Source of the DNA: a virus
Length of the DNA: 26,422 nt
IMG/VR virus record: IMGVR_UViG_3300006916_000320
Coordinates: 1-26,422 of that record
Strand: one strand, 5' to 3'
Under the pieces are notes generated by a model. That model was not told the DNA's origin. It saw only the letters and a program-made list of their open reading frames with translations, and did no database searches. This document shows, piece after piece, positions 1 through 8,461 of the stretch (positions are counted from its first letter, which is position 1; the number at the start of each line of letters is the position of its first letter). Made by a program: the position numbers and the translations under genes.

Positions 1-45
1 AACTTCTGCCCGCCACCGCTTCCCGTCTTTTCTGATACTAGCCAT
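1..45 (-). CDS. int: Tyrosine integrase, N-terminal 15 codons (runs off the left edge)
   Basis: An ATG at 45-43 opens a frame reading MASIRKDGKRWAAEV to the window edge. This is the typical beginning of the arm-binding N-terminal domain of phage tyrosine integrases (M-A-S-I-R-K-x-G-x-x-W-x-A-E-V). The enzyme would recombine attP with a host tRNA attB. The position fits: the start lies about 160 bases from a tRNA-like attachment core, with direct repeats resembling arm sites in between. The ribosome binding site is weak (CGGA about 8 bases upstream). The inverted repeat copy at 46-53 lies within about 10 bases of the start, which would allow autorepression. Only 15 residues are visible, so the family call rests on the N-terminal signature and the context. 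Confidence 0.62.
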   Translation of the reverse strand, partial: MASIRKDGKRWRAEV

Positions 46-204
46 CGTAAATCCGCGCACTTTTCGCGCACTAGCATACAAAGATTTGCGCGGATATGCG
101 ACGATTTAGGAAAAAGACAAGGCGACAAAACAGGCTCAAACCCTTGCTGTGCGTGGATTTGCGGCGATTTGCCACGATTTGCGTTTATTTGCGAAAACCC
201 CCAG
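46..204. repeat. Phased arm-type repeats next to the attachment site
   Basis: Copies of GATTTGCG or close variants begin at 83, 93 and 103 (GATTTGCG, GATATGCG, GATTTAGG), and again at 156, 166, 176 and 186 (GATTTGCG, GATTTGCC, GATTTGCG, TATTTGCG). Spacing within each array is exactly 10 bp, about one helical turn. An inverted copy lies at 46-53. The decamer TTCGCGCACT occurs at 63-72 and again at 270-279, on the other side of the core. Arrays of short direct repeats beside an att core are what integrase arm-domains and excisionase bind in lambda-like and P2-like systems; the assignment here is inferred. Confidence 0.6.
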
Positions 205-207
205 TTT

Positions 208-240
208 GTCCTCTCCTGGGCACCATTTTTATAATAAAAA
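208..240 (+). other. attP: attP core: tRNA 3'-end-like sequence plus AT palindrome
   Basis: Bases 208-225 read as the 3' end of a tRNA: T-stem half CCTCT (210-214), acceptor half CCTGGGC (215-221), discriminator A222 and CCA (223-225). No tRNA body precedes it, so this is a fragment of the kind temperate phages carry for integration into a tRNA gene. The host tRNA should start GCCCAGG, which suggests tRNA-Leu, but I cannot fix the isotype. A perfect AT-only palindrome, TTTTTATAATAAAAA, follows at 226-240. Integrase starts on one side and tail genes end on the other, as in an intact attP. Confidence 0.6.
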
Positions 241-287
241 CAAAAGGTTAAAAGGGTGTTCGCGTAATATTCGCGCACTTGATCAGA

Positions 288-677
288 TTACGGCCCTGTA
301 ACCATATCGGTGCCGTCGTTAAACAGCCTGACGGTTGCCCCAGCGGAAACAGCAACCCCGGTCTGCCCGGATAGCTTGCAGGTGAGCGTCTGTGCGGTGT
401 CATTGGTAAAAATGTATTCCGGCCCATCTTCATCAGGAAACACTATATCCCGGCCCGTGGTCAAAGCCGTACCACTATCTGTAATGGTTAGGAACTTGTC
501 GCGCCATTCCTCACTGCCTGCGGTTGTGACCAGCGTGTAGTTGGCATCAGATGACAAGTCTACTGTCAGCCTGCCCGCCATAGCCGCTTCCAAAAGCCGA
601 AAAGCTTCATTGGCCGTTACATACTGATCGACCTGACCGCTTGCCAGTTCAGTGATATTTAAAAGTGGTGTAGCCAT
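288..677 (-). CDS. Small distal tail-region protein, unknown
   Basis: This 129-residue protein is the last gene of the tail operon. It follows the tail-tip gene with no gap, the two sharing position 677. The N-terminus (MATPLLNITELASGQVDQYVTANEAFRLLE) is a short helical segment. The rest is rich in threonine, glycine and beta-branched residues, which suggests a small beta domain. Short proteins of this kind often end siphovirus tail modules and may attach to the tip or serve as a receptor-contact or cap protein, but no catalytic motif is visible and I cannot assign a function. There is no strong GC hairpin after the stop, so transcription may continue into the attP-int region. Confidence 0.7.
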   Translation of the reverse strand: MATPLLNITELASGQVDQYVTANEAFRLLEAAMAGRLTVDLSSDANYTLVTTAGSEEWRDKFLTITDSGTALTTGRDIVFPDEDGPEYIFTNDTAQTLTCKLSGQTGVAVSAGATVRLFNDGTDMVTGP

Positions 678-3600
678 TAAATTGCAACCTCTGTTCCGTA
701 GCCACGCCCAACTGTGGCGGATATTTGATAGATAATCGCGCTGTCAGCCGCGTTACTGTCTGTCGTCTGCTGTGCCGATGTGTAGGTAACTGTCTGGCTG
801 GTAGCCGTTAGCGTCCTGAGAACCGTCGCGCCGTCCATAATGTCGATTTCATAGGATTCTGTATCTTCACCTAATGGAATCTGTACGCCGGTTGTCCAGT
901 AGGATGATTCCAGCCGCGACCGTCTTTTCCATGTTATTACTATGTCACCGGAATCAGTGACCTCTGGATAAACCACGCTCCAGGGTTTCAGGTTGACGCC
1001 GGTATAACTGAATGTGGTGGCAGAGACGTTATCTATATCAGCGCCGGACGTAACGCCCTTATAAAGCAGAGAAACGCCGATCTGTGTGCTGGCCCGCTCG
1101 ATAAACGCCATATCGTCATCTGACAGGAATACGAACAAATCTTCGTCATCGTGCTGGGACATGTATTGCTCTGTGCCTTTACAGCCTCTAATCATTGTCG
1201 TGAGAGAGATAGTGTCATCAGCATTCACGGTTACATCCGCGAACCTGATAATTTCCCATCGACCGGGAACGCCGTAAGCGGACCAGTTCTTGCCAGTCAT
1301 CATTTCTGCTTTAGTGATCGACGAAATAGACATCGAGGGGCTGTATAGCTGTACCGTCAGGGTGTTGGTGGTGTCTGTAACGTAGGGGTCTGCTGTGGGA
1401 AGCGCATCAGGCACAATGCCAGACACAACAGCCCCAGGATAACCCTGTATTGGCTGATAGGACTGGCCGCCGTTATTTGATTCAGCGATAATCCCACCGG
1501 GCCAAGTTGTAGAGTAGCCAGCCAGGGCAGCCGGGAAACCCACATCATTATAGGTGTCAGTGATCGCTGGAATATCCAGCAAATGCATCACAGACGGCCC
1601 ATCATACGGAATGGTCGTGGAACTGGCTGCCCCAGCACTACCCGTGGCATTAGTGGTGTAAATCGCAGAGTCATCCAGCACCGCCGCACACTCTACCCGG
1701 TTATCCTGCGTGTAATTGACACTGATCAGATAGAGGGAATAGGTGGCGTACGGCATGGGGAGGGTCACCACGTCAGTGGCTTCTAGCGCCCGATAAGTTT
1801 GAGGCAGAGAGAATTGGAAAGACGTTCTTTCAAGCCAACTTCTTGTCCAGATTATTTCGGCAATGCCTGCGGTTTCGTCGGGGGTAAAGACTTCGGGCAA
1901 AGTGATTTCTTTGACGTTCACCGAGCGACTAGCCGCCATTGTCTGGGATTGCTGTTGGTTGACTTCGTAATCTCGATCAGCGTCCAAGGATTTAACCACG
2001 ACCACCGAGGGTAACTGTGTATCCATCTCTCTGGATTGGGCAAGGGCAACCCCTGGGGCTGATCCGTATGCCCTTGCGTCCAAATCGTCGGGATCAATGG
2101 TCATTACCGAAGCCGCGCCGCGCTTCACTGCCTTTAATTTATATCCCGACATGGTGAGATCAAAGGAATGTGACAGCATCAAAGGCTCTATTCTTTGACG
2201 GATAGACCCAGGCCCTGCTGTTTTGTAGCCTCTCACGGTTTGGTCAAGGTCGGTTACATCCAGATCAGCCGCTTCTATAAGTTCGGATTCTTCAATCAGC
2301 GACCTTACTACGGTTGAAAGTGGAACCCCGGAACCGTCGGGGGAAGGAAGTCGAAACCGAGCCACATAAGTACGGTCGTCTGTATAACCGGTTAATGCGT
2401 AGGATATTGCTGTAACTACATTACCACGCACATCAAAATTAAAATAATCGGTTCCGCCTGGAACATCCGGCAGTATCGAGGAGACGTTGGCATGCACCGC
2501 CAGTGTCTCGCTGTTAATATCAAAAACCCTCACGCTGCCCATCACACCGCTTGATCCCCCACGGACGCCGATGTATAGCAGCCCGTTTCTGAATACTGCT
2601 CTATAAGCGTATGCGCTGCCCGAAGAAAGACCAGTCATCCCAGTGATGCCTGACGTGTCTATAGTTCTGATCAGTGTCAGTGTGGTGTCGTATATCTCAA
2701 TCCGGTTAGCCAGCACACAAACAGCATTATTATCGTCATCAATGCCTATCCCAGATATAACGCCATGCCCAAAACCAAGTGTGATCGTGTCATTTGTGTC
2801 TGTTTCTTCAAAACCGACCGATAGTGTGTAACCTGATCTTTCATACCCGTACCATATCCCATCCCCAAATTCGCCTTTCCGGGATGTGATGCCTGTTGTA
2901 TTTCTAAAAAATTTATTCCCCGGAAAACTGGAATCAAAACCACCGGCACTGTCGGTATTCAGTATGCCGATTTCTACATCACTACCGGACGGCACAGACA
3001 GAACGTCACGCAAATCTGGAAGGCCGTAAGTCGGCAGCCCGTCATCATTGTAGTCAAAACCGAGTGACGGGTACTTTAGCGGTCGTGGCTCAACCCCGTA
3101 CGGGCCGACATTCACAATCCCATAGTTTTTATCGTGCCCTGTGCCAAACTTGTAATAGATCGAGCATCGTTCTGGGGTCATATAGTAGGAGTTGCCAAGA
3201 CCATTATTGGCTCCAGCCGGGGAAAATACCGTATATTGACTCAAAAACACCGCATCGCCAGCCGTGCCATCTGCAATCAATTCAAACGATAGCTGTGCGC
3301 CGATGATGGATTGTCCATATTCCTGCTGTAGTGGAAAATCGTAGAACACAGCGAGAGTACAACCGCGATAAGCGGGGGTATTACCTACGCCTAGATCGGC
3401 CTCCATTCTTGGGTCTGGCATCTGATCATCAAAACCCGGATAGAGCCTGATTTGACCCTTTGGCCCTGCGTTTGGCGTGGTTTGTAGTGCTGCCTTTAAC
3501 GCCGCCTCATTGCCGGGGTTATAAAGCGAACCAAGCGGGAAAAGGCCAGACGATTCGATAGTGGTGCCGATGTCATCACTGACGGTATTTAATAGAAGTC

Positions 3601-4015
3601 CACGGCTATCCCACACCCTCTTTAAAGCGTCTACCTGATTGTCAGCCAGTAGCACGGCAAACGTGCCGTAGTATTCAAATGTAGTGGTTTCCTGACTGCC
3701 TCCACCACCTTTGCCGCTGCTGGATTTAGTTTTTCTCGCAACCTCTCGGCGACGATTGTTCTCGATCCAGATGACCGTTCCGGCAACTCTTATCGTCCCG
3801 TAGACGCGGGGAATGCCAACACCGAAACCGGACGCCTGTTCGGACGCATCTGACAGCCTTGGGCCTTCTCTGCCCGGTATATCAGCAGGGTCTAGCGCCC
3901 CACCAATGGCCGCACCGTAGGACGCGCCTTGCAATGCGCCTGTTGGCCCGCCAAGCGTGAAAAAGCCAACTACGCCGCCGACAAGAGCGCCAACACCCTG
4001 ACCAACACTACTCAT
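677..4015 (-). CDS. Phage tail-tip / host-specificity protein with large internal insertion
   Basis: This 1112-residue protein is the central tail-tip component, comparable to GTA orfg15 and lambda J-like hubs (Phage-tail_3 type). Residues 1-50 form a small-residue-rich hydrophobic N-terminus (GALVGGVVGFFTLGG), followed by the conserved GIPRVYGTIRVAGTVIW block at about 67-84. The conserved core resumes near 565 and runs through VRGYKTAGPGSIRQRIEPLM (594-613). About 300 residues between roughly 255 and 562 interrupt the two halves. They are glycine- and aspartate-rich beta-strand sequence (IEIYDTTLTLIRTID, VRVFDINSETLAVHANV) that resembles propeller blades. The last hundred or so residues look like a fibronectin-type domain. 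The gene overlaps the NlpC/P60 gene by 8 bases. It probably sits at the distal tail end and contacts the host surface. Confidence 0.85.
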   Translation of the reverse strand: MSSVGQGVGALVGGVVGFFTLGGPTGALQGASYGAAIGGALDPADIPGREGPRLSDASEQASGFGVGIPRVYGTIRVAGTVIWIENNRRREVARKTKSSSGKGGGGSQETTTFEYYGTFAVLLADNQVDALKRVWDSRGLLLNTVSDDIGTTIESSGLFPLGSLYNPGNEAALKAALQTTPNAGPKGQIRLYPGFDDQMPDPRMEADLGVGNTPAYRGCTLAVFYDFPLQQEYGQSIIGAQLSFELIADGTAGDAVFLSQYTVFSPAGANNGLGNSYYMTPERCSIYYKFGTGHDKNYGIVNVGPYGVEPRPLKYPSLGFDYNDDGLPTYGLPDLRDVLSVPSGSDVEIGILNTDSAGGFDSSFPGNKFFRNTTGITSRKGEFGDGIWYGYERSGYTLSVGFEETDTNDTITLGFGHGVISGIGIDDDNNAVCVLANRIEIYDTTLTLIRTIDTSGITGMTGLSSGSAYAYRAVFRNGLLYIGVRGGSSGVMGSVRVFDINSETLAVHANVSSILPDVPGGTDYFNFDVRGNVVTAISYALTGYTDDRTYVARFRLPSPDGSGVPLSTVVRSLIEESELIEAADLDVTDLDQTVRGYKTAGPGSIRQRIEPLMLSHSFDLTMSGYKLKAVKRGAASVMTIDPDDLDARAYGSAPGVALAQSREMDTQLPSVVVVKSLDADRDYEVNQQQSQTMAASRSVNVKEITLPEVFTPDETAGIAEIIWTRSWLERTSFQFSLPQTYRALEATDVVTLPMPYATYSLYLISVNYTQDNRVECAAVLDDSAIYTTNATGSAGAASSTTIPYDGPSVMHLLDIPAITDTYNDVGFPAALAGYSTTWPGGIIAESNNGGQSYQPIQGYPGAVVSGIVPDALPTADPYVTDTTNTLTVQLYSPSMSISSITKAEMMTGKNWSAYGVPGRWEIIRFADVTVNADDTISLTTMIRGCKGTEQYMSQHDDEDLFVFLSDDDMAFIERASTQIGVSLLYKGVTSGADIDNVSATTFSYTGVNLKPWSVVYPEVTDSGDIVITWKRRSRLESSYWTTGVQIPLGEDTESYEIDIMDGATVLRTLTATSQTVTYTSAQQTTDSNAADSAIIYQISATVGRGYGTEVAI

Positions 4016-4430
4016 GAATAATCCTGTAAACGGCTGTCAAGTTTTTGGCCCACGCTGAATAAGATTGTTCGACCACCCTGCCTGTATCGGCATAGGCATG
4101 GATCACGGTTTCCCCTGTATAGATAGCGATATGCTGGGGGGCCTTCTTCACACGAAAAACACAAACATCACCGGGCTGTAGATCAGAGTTATTCACTCTT
4201 TGAAGGGAAGGCTCGGCGTCCATGATCTTGTTCAGCATCCCGTCAAACGGCTTAGATGGATAGCCCTTGTCATCCAGACAAGGCAGGCCCATTCGCTCTA
4301 ATACATGGCGCAATACACCGGCACAATCCAACCCTTTAGCGATCAGTCGCCCTTGGTGGATGAACGGAGTACCAACACACTCGCGGGCATAATCAATAAT
4401 CAGGGATTCTCTGGTTTTCTCAATCATCAT
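4008..4430 (-). CDS. NlpC/P60-family tail peptidase
   Basis: This 140-residue protein has the circularly standard NlpC/P60 order. The catalytic cysteine is in GLDCAGVL (Cys36), followed by an LQPGDVCVF strand, and histidines in APQHIAIYTG (His100) and VIHAY (His111). The family cleaves peptidoglycan stem peptides. In siphovirus and GTA tail tips it helps the tail cross the cell wall. The size is normal for GTA orfg14-like proteins. The gene sits between the DUF2163 and tail-tip genes with short overlaps on both sides, exactly the orfg13-14-15 order. ATG at 4430 or the adjacent ATG at 4427 could be the start. Confidence 0.88.
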   Translation of the reverse strand: MMIEKTRESLIIDYARECVGTPFIHQGRLIAKGLDCAGVLRHVLERMGLPCLDDKGYPSKPFDGMLNKIMDAEPSLQRVNNSDLQPGDVCVFRVKKAPQHIAIYTGETVIHAYADTGRVVEQSYSAWAKNLTAVYRIIHE

Positions 4431-5320
4431 CGGCTGCCCAGCTCCCTGTATGCTTCGGGTGGGGCCATATCTTCAAAGCCGCCGAAGTTCGGCGCATTGC
4501 TGTATTTAACAACGCAGTCCTGCCCGGTCTTTTTCTTATTACAACCGGGTATTCTGTCGTATTCGTCGCCCACCTGAACCGGGTAAGGCAGGGCCAGATA
4601 AAGCTCTAGACTTCCCCCTGCGGTATGCTTTTTAATCACAGACGATGGCAGTCCAGCGTTATTACCTGTAGTGAATTTGATTGAGCCATAGTCGAAATAC
4701 CCGGCATCCTGAGCGATTGAAGAATCGGCAAAGACTGTGCCAGATGTCACACTGGTAATGGTGCCGGTTTCTTTATAGTCAGCGAGAAGCGGGCCATCAG
4801 GAGCCGACCTGGGGCCTGAACATCTTGACCGCTGATAAGGGATCACATCACCGTCCAGCGTTTCATCGAACAGCGTCCATGAACATGACGCCTGCGTATT
4901 CCTGCCAACCGACTGATTGAGCGCGTCAGCAATGGACATCATTTCTATCGTGTATCGGTCGTCAGCAATGTTTGCTTTGCCGAGAAATGCCAGCAATAGG
5001 GATTCTTCATCCTCAACGGGTTCTGCCCATGACGTGACGAAGTAATACACCCTCGCGCTGTCCAGCTTGTTGGATGTGGCGTTATCCAGGCTGATTCCGG
5101 CAGTGCTAAGAATCCCAGCAAGGTCAAAGATGGGCGCGTTTGCAGGGGTGCTCCCTACCACCATATCCGTCCCCTCGTACCCGCTGCCTGCGGAGTAGAC
5201 CTCGCCATTGCTCATAACAAGGTCATGTGCGTAATCCGTGAAACGAAACGTGGTGTCGTCGGTCGCAACTATCCTCACACAGTGAACAATCGTCTCTGCG
5301 TCTGTGGTGACTAGTTTCAT
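4427..5320 (-). CDS. DUF2163 / phage_BR0599-type tail hub protein
   Basis: This 297-residue protein starts MKLVTTDAETIVHCVRIVATDDTTFRFTDYAHDL. It has the family's characteristic beta-rich N-terminal half, followed by the cysteine-containing C-terminal block CNKKKTGQDC...NAPNFGGFEDMAPP. It corresponds to GTA orfg13, a hub or megatron-like baseplate protein linking the distal tail protein to the tip. The gene is separated from the DUF2460 gene upstream by an 82-base gap holding an intrinsic terminator, an unusual break in an otherwise overlapping operon. The ribosome binding site before the ATG is poor. The next gene (NlpC/P60) overlaps the stop by 4 bases. Confidence 0.87.
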   Translation of the reverse strand: MKLVTTDAETIVHCVRIVATDDTTFRFTDYAHDLVMSNGEVYSAGSGYEGTDMVVGSTPANAPIFDLAGILSTAGISLDNATSNKLDSARVYYFVTSWAEPVEDEESLLLAFLGKANIADDRYTIEMMSIADALNQSVGRNTQASCSWTLFDETLDGDVIPYQRSRCSGPRSAPDGPLLADYKETGTITSVTSGTVFADSSIAQDAGYFDYGSIKFTTGNNAGLPSSVIKKHTAGGSLELYLALPYPVQVGDEYDRIPGCNKKKTGQDCVVKYSNAPNFGGFEDMAPPEAYRELGSR

Positions 5321-5341
5321 AAAGTACCGGATTTAAGGCAT

Positions 5342-5363
5342 AAAAAAACCCGCCGAAGCGGGT
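5342..5363 (-). terminator. Intrinsic terminator with UUCG loop inside the tail operon
   Basis: On the minus strand CCCGC-TTCG-GCGGG is followed by seven T. This is a five-pair GC stem (extendable by one A-T pair) capped by the very stable UUCG tetraloop. It lies between the DUF2460 gene (ending at 5403) and the DUF2163 gene (starting at 5320). An ATG at 5341-5339 follows the U-tract directly and opens a two-codon frame (M-P-stop). Confidence 0.85.
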
Positions 5364-5402
5364 GCAAAAATGGGGTTTTTAGGAATTCTGTTTTTACAAA
5401 AA

Positions 5403-6278
5403 TTACGGGTTGAGTTTTTCTATCAGGTCAACGTTCACGCTCAGGGATTCAAAGTCTGAAAAGTTGATGTCAGAAAGATCGTTATTAAACCGCATAGGTA
5501 AATCAAACTCACAACCACAAGTGACATCTTCATTGGTCTGCGGCCTGGTGTTTACAGTGCCAGCTGATCCGTAGGCAGTGAACCCGGTTGAGTCAATATC
5601 CACCGTGATGGTGGTGCCGGTTACGCTCTGCACCGTACCCCTTAAACCGTTGATTTCGGTCATCCCAACAACACTGGAAATATGTACAGTGTCATCAGTG
5701 ACAAGGGTATGTGATCCAATTGTTAGAACCGCGTTGGCAGCTTGGGTTATACCAGTGATGGTGTAGGTTTTGTTGGCGTCGAAGGTTATCTCACCGGATG
5801 CGTAATCAATGGTAAACCCGTTAGCTTGGGCAACAGGGTTGTTGAAATCATCCCTAATACCCACCAAACCAGTGGTAGACACCGGCTTTCTCAGCCTCCT
5901 GCGAGTTGCAGTTGATACCCCCTCAGTACCATACCATTTTGTCATCTGGTAGACACCGGCAGAAACCAGCGTACAAGCCTGATCATCGAATGTCGGCGTC
6001 ACCGTATTTGCATTGGTCGTGTATTCGGCCAGGTTTTTGACACGAAAGGATGACCCATACATGCCGCCAACCTTGTGGAAGAAATCAACCACCGAAGTCA
6101 TCAGCCAGACCTGTGTCCTTTTGTTAAAGCCTAAACTACAGGATATTTGCGGGTAAGGATGGTGGAGGGACTCGTAACTGTTTCCGCCCCGCGTAATGGT
6201 ATCTTGACCGGAATACTTAGCCCCATTCGATGACCCGTAATCTATAGCCGTCGGGAATCTTTCATCCAGAAAAGCCAT
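5403..6278 (-). CDS. DUF2460 distal tail protein with FCCH-like insertion
   Basis: This 291-residue homolog of GTA orfg12 (DUF2460, distal tail protein) begins FLDERFPTAIDYGSSNGAKYSG and contains the typical SLHHPYPQ and VDFFHKVGGMYGSSFRVKNLAEY segments (residues about 38-86). The C-terminus returns to the family pattern with CGCEFDLPMRFNNDLSDI. Residues about 171-243 look like an extra domain: TGITQAANAVLTIGSHTLVTDDTVHISSVVGMTEINGLRG... DSTGFTAYGSAG. This is the pattern of the ubiquitin-activating-enzyme FCCH-like repeats often found in phage structural proteins, and it accounts for the length above the usual 200-220 residues. The start shares position 6278 with the tape-measure stop. The protein probably forms the ring at the distal end of the tail tube. 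Confidence 0.85.
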   Translation of the reverse strand: MAFLDERFPTAIDYGSSNGAKYSGQDTITRGGNSYESLHHPYPQISCSLGFNKRTQVWLMTSVVDFFHKVGGMYGSSFRVKNLAEYTTNANTVTPTFDDQACTLVSAGVYQMTKWYGTEGVSTATRRRLRKPVSTTGLVGIRDDFNNPVAQANGFTIDYASGEITFDANKTYTITGITQAANAVLTIGSHTLVTDDTVHISSVVGMTEINGLRGTVQSVTGTTITVDIDSTGFTAYGSAGTVNTRPQTNEDVTCGCEFDLPMRFNNDLSDINFSDFESLSVNVDLIEKLNP

Positions 6279-8461
6279 TAGTATCTCCCTGCCTCAGACA
6301 ATGCCTTTTTAACCTGTCTGGCAACTTCTCCGGCTGCCTTCCTGTTTTCCCTTTCGCCGCCGCTACCGTTCACACTGATATTGATGACGTTGCCGCCTCC
6401 CATCATTTTTGATGTTTGATCGCCGCCGACAATAGTGGCTGGCCCCATCACTATTTCGGGTCGTCGCTCACCAGCAATAGCATATTGCCCTGGGCCAACA
6501 GAACCACCCGAATCCTTGAACCCAAGGAAACCGCCTATGGAGCCGACAATGCCGCCGCCCTTGCTTTTGCCGCCTCCACCAGAAAGGATGTCTGTCAGCC
6601 CGAAACTTTCAGCCAGACGCGCAGCAATGGCCTGCGATCCCATCCTTGCCAGCATGTTTCCCCAATCAGAAAGAATGCCGTCGAAATTGCCACGCAGCGT
6701 CCTCTCTACGGTGTCGCCGAACTGGTCTTGAATGTTTCTTGCTGCCTGTTTGCCAAACTCCGACATATCGTCAGAACTTTCCTGCTGAATGCCTGCAAGC
6801 TCCTCTGACATCCTGGCGTTCAGCTTCTGGATCATTTCAAGCTGCTTGGCTGACCCCTCCTCTGTGTTGTTCAAAATCAGGATTAAGCGCCGGTCATAGC
6901 TTTGTTGGATCATTTCCTCTTCGGTGAGAAGGTAGTCCTCTAGTCTTGCAAGTGCCCGCTCATTGGCCTTTCTTTCAGCTTCTGCGGCTTTCTCTGCCTT
7001 CTCCCTGGCTTTCTTTTCGGCATCAGTTTCGCTGCTGCCTTCATCGCTGCCGCCGACCTTGAAACCTGCCAACCTGTCGCCGCCTGCCTCTGCTCTTGCG
7101 GCCTTCTGCTTTTCGTATTCTTCACGGAGATTTTTAGACGCGGCTATCTGGTCGCTAAAGGATTTAACTGCCGCATTGCGTTCGGCTAAAATTCCGTCGA
7201 TGGTGTCAAAGCGGGCCTCCCTGATAGCGGCAAGCCGCGCTTGAACTTCTGCTGACGCCTTGTCAGCAAGGCTTTTAAATCTTGCGTCAACCGCTTCAAG
7301 CTCGGACGCAAGGTCATATTCATTGGATGAAAAAGGGGTGAACGCTTCACGCACCGCAACGGCATAGACTTTCGCCGTGGCTACCAGTTCTTGAAACTTG
7401 AGAACTACGTTATCTTTGAACTGAGCGCCGTAAATCAACCCCTGATCCGCAAAGAACCCAAGCTCAACAGCAAGGATTTTCACTATTGCGCGCAGGTTTT
7501 CCGGCAAGTTACCGAAAGAGTCACGGATATTAAACGCCGCCTGAGTCCCATCACCAGACCACGATATTGCCGCATCGTTGAACAGTTTGGTCAATATATC
7601 GAGGGTGTCCGTTATGTCAGCACCAACACCGTCAAACTTAGAACCCACGGCTGCTATATAGCCCTCAAGCTCCCCTGACGCAAGCTGGTCATTCAGTTCC
7701 TGTAAAGCGCCAATCCCAAGCCTTACAGTGTCCTCTATCGCGTCCCCGATACCCTGCTGGCTAATGTTCAGCCACAGCTTGTCCCATTCATCCCCAAGGT
7801 TTGACAGCGCACCATCGAGACTGTTGACGCGGTTTAACATAGCCCCGGCAAAATCGTTTTCACCGAGATTAATTAAGTATTCCTCAATCTCTGCCGCGCT
7901 TTTTCTGACAGTGGTGGTTATCCCGCGAAACGTAAATGAGACATTGTCGCCTTCTGATCTGGCTTTAATGCCGAACTCTTTTAAACGCTCAAACTCACCT
8001 GTTGCCGCATCTGCCACCGCCTCGATCAACTGATTCAGGTCTTTGCCCATCGCAGACGCTGTGTCGCCGTAGGACGTTAATGCCCGCTCAGACGGGGTAA
8101 GCCCTAGGTTGACAAGCTGAACGAATCCCTTTGTGACCTGCTGTAGATCAAACGGAGTCGTGCTGGCAAAGTCTTGTATCGCCTCAAACGCTACCGCCGC
8201 ACCCTCGGCAGAGCCTGTGGCTGTCAACAGTTGCGCGTTGAGAACGTCAAACTCTCGCGTTACATCTGTCAGCTTTCTAAGACTGAGCACCGCCCCCGCA
8301 AAAACCGCAGCAGGGCCAGCAATGCGCTTGAAAGCACTGGACAGCCTATCGGTTGCCCGTTCTGCCCTTGCACCAGAATCGGTTAATCGGCCCAGCCTTG
8401 TCTGCGCCTTGGCAATTTCTAGGGAGTCAACCCTTAGTTTTAGGCTTGCAAGTTCGTCCAT
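6278..8461 (-). CDS. Tail tape measure protein
   Basis: This 727-residue protein is the longest in the tail module after the tip. The N-terminus is coiled-coil-like (MDELASLKLRVDSLEIAKAQTRLGRL). It is followed by the conserved block ATTPFDLQQVTKGFVQLVNLGLT near residues 100-125, typical of phage tape measures. A charged Ala/Glu/Lys-rich coiled-coil stretch lies near 470-510. The C-terminus is glycine-rich with IAGERRPEIVMGP, a signature of lambda-H-like C-termini. The protein sets tail length; at about 0.15 nm per residue this would give a tail near 110 nm (inference). The 5' end overlaps the end of the frameshifted chaperone frame by 35 bases, the usual gene order. Confidence 0.9.
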   Translation of the reverse strand: MDELASLKLRVDSLEIAKAQTRLGRLTDSGARAERATDRLSSAFKRIAGPAAVFAGAVLSLRKLTDVTREFDVLNAQLLTATGSAEGAAVAFEAIQDFASTTPFDLQQVTKGFVQLVNLGLTPSERALTSYGDTASAMGKDLNQLIEAVADAATGEFERLKEFGIKARSEGDNVSFTFRGITTTVRKSAAEIEEYLINLGENDFAGAMLNRVNSLDGALSNLGDEWDKLWLNISQQGIGDAIEDTVRLGIGALQELNDQLASGELEGYIAAVGSKFDGVGADITDTLDILTKLFNDAAISWSGDGTQAAFNIRDSFGNLPENLRAIVKILAVELGFFADQGLIYGAQFKDNVVLKFQELVATAKVYAVAVREAFTPFSSNEYDLASELEAVDARFKSLADKASAEVQARLAAIREARFDTIDGILAERNAAVKSFSDQIAASKNLREEYEKQKAARAEAGGDRLAGFKVGGSDEGSSETDAEKKAREKAEKAAEAERKANERALARLEDYLLTEEEMIQQSYDRRLILILNNTEEGSAKQLEMIQKLNARMSEELAGIQQESSDDMSEFGKQAARNIQDQFGDTVERTLRGNFDGILSDWGNMLARMGSQAIAARLAESFGLTDILSGGGGKSKGGGIVGSIGGFLGFKDSGGSVGPGQYAIAGERRPEIVMGPATIVGGDQTSKMMGGGNVINISVNGSGGERENRKAAGEVARQVKKALSEAGRY

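Noticed and set aside
83-193. CRISPR-like array
   Set aside because: Repeats are only 8 bases with 2-base gaps and a 10-bp period; there are no spacers. Arm-type binding sites beside an att core explain them better.
150-225. Complete tRNA gene
   Set aside because: Only the 3' acceptor and T-stem halves are present. The upstream 50 bases are repeat sequence with no D-arm, anticodon arm or 5' acceptor strand.
226-240. Terminator for the late operon at the AT palindrome
   Set aside because: An AT-only stem without GC pairs would not terminate efficiently. It is more likely part of the attachment core or tRNA-flanking sequence.
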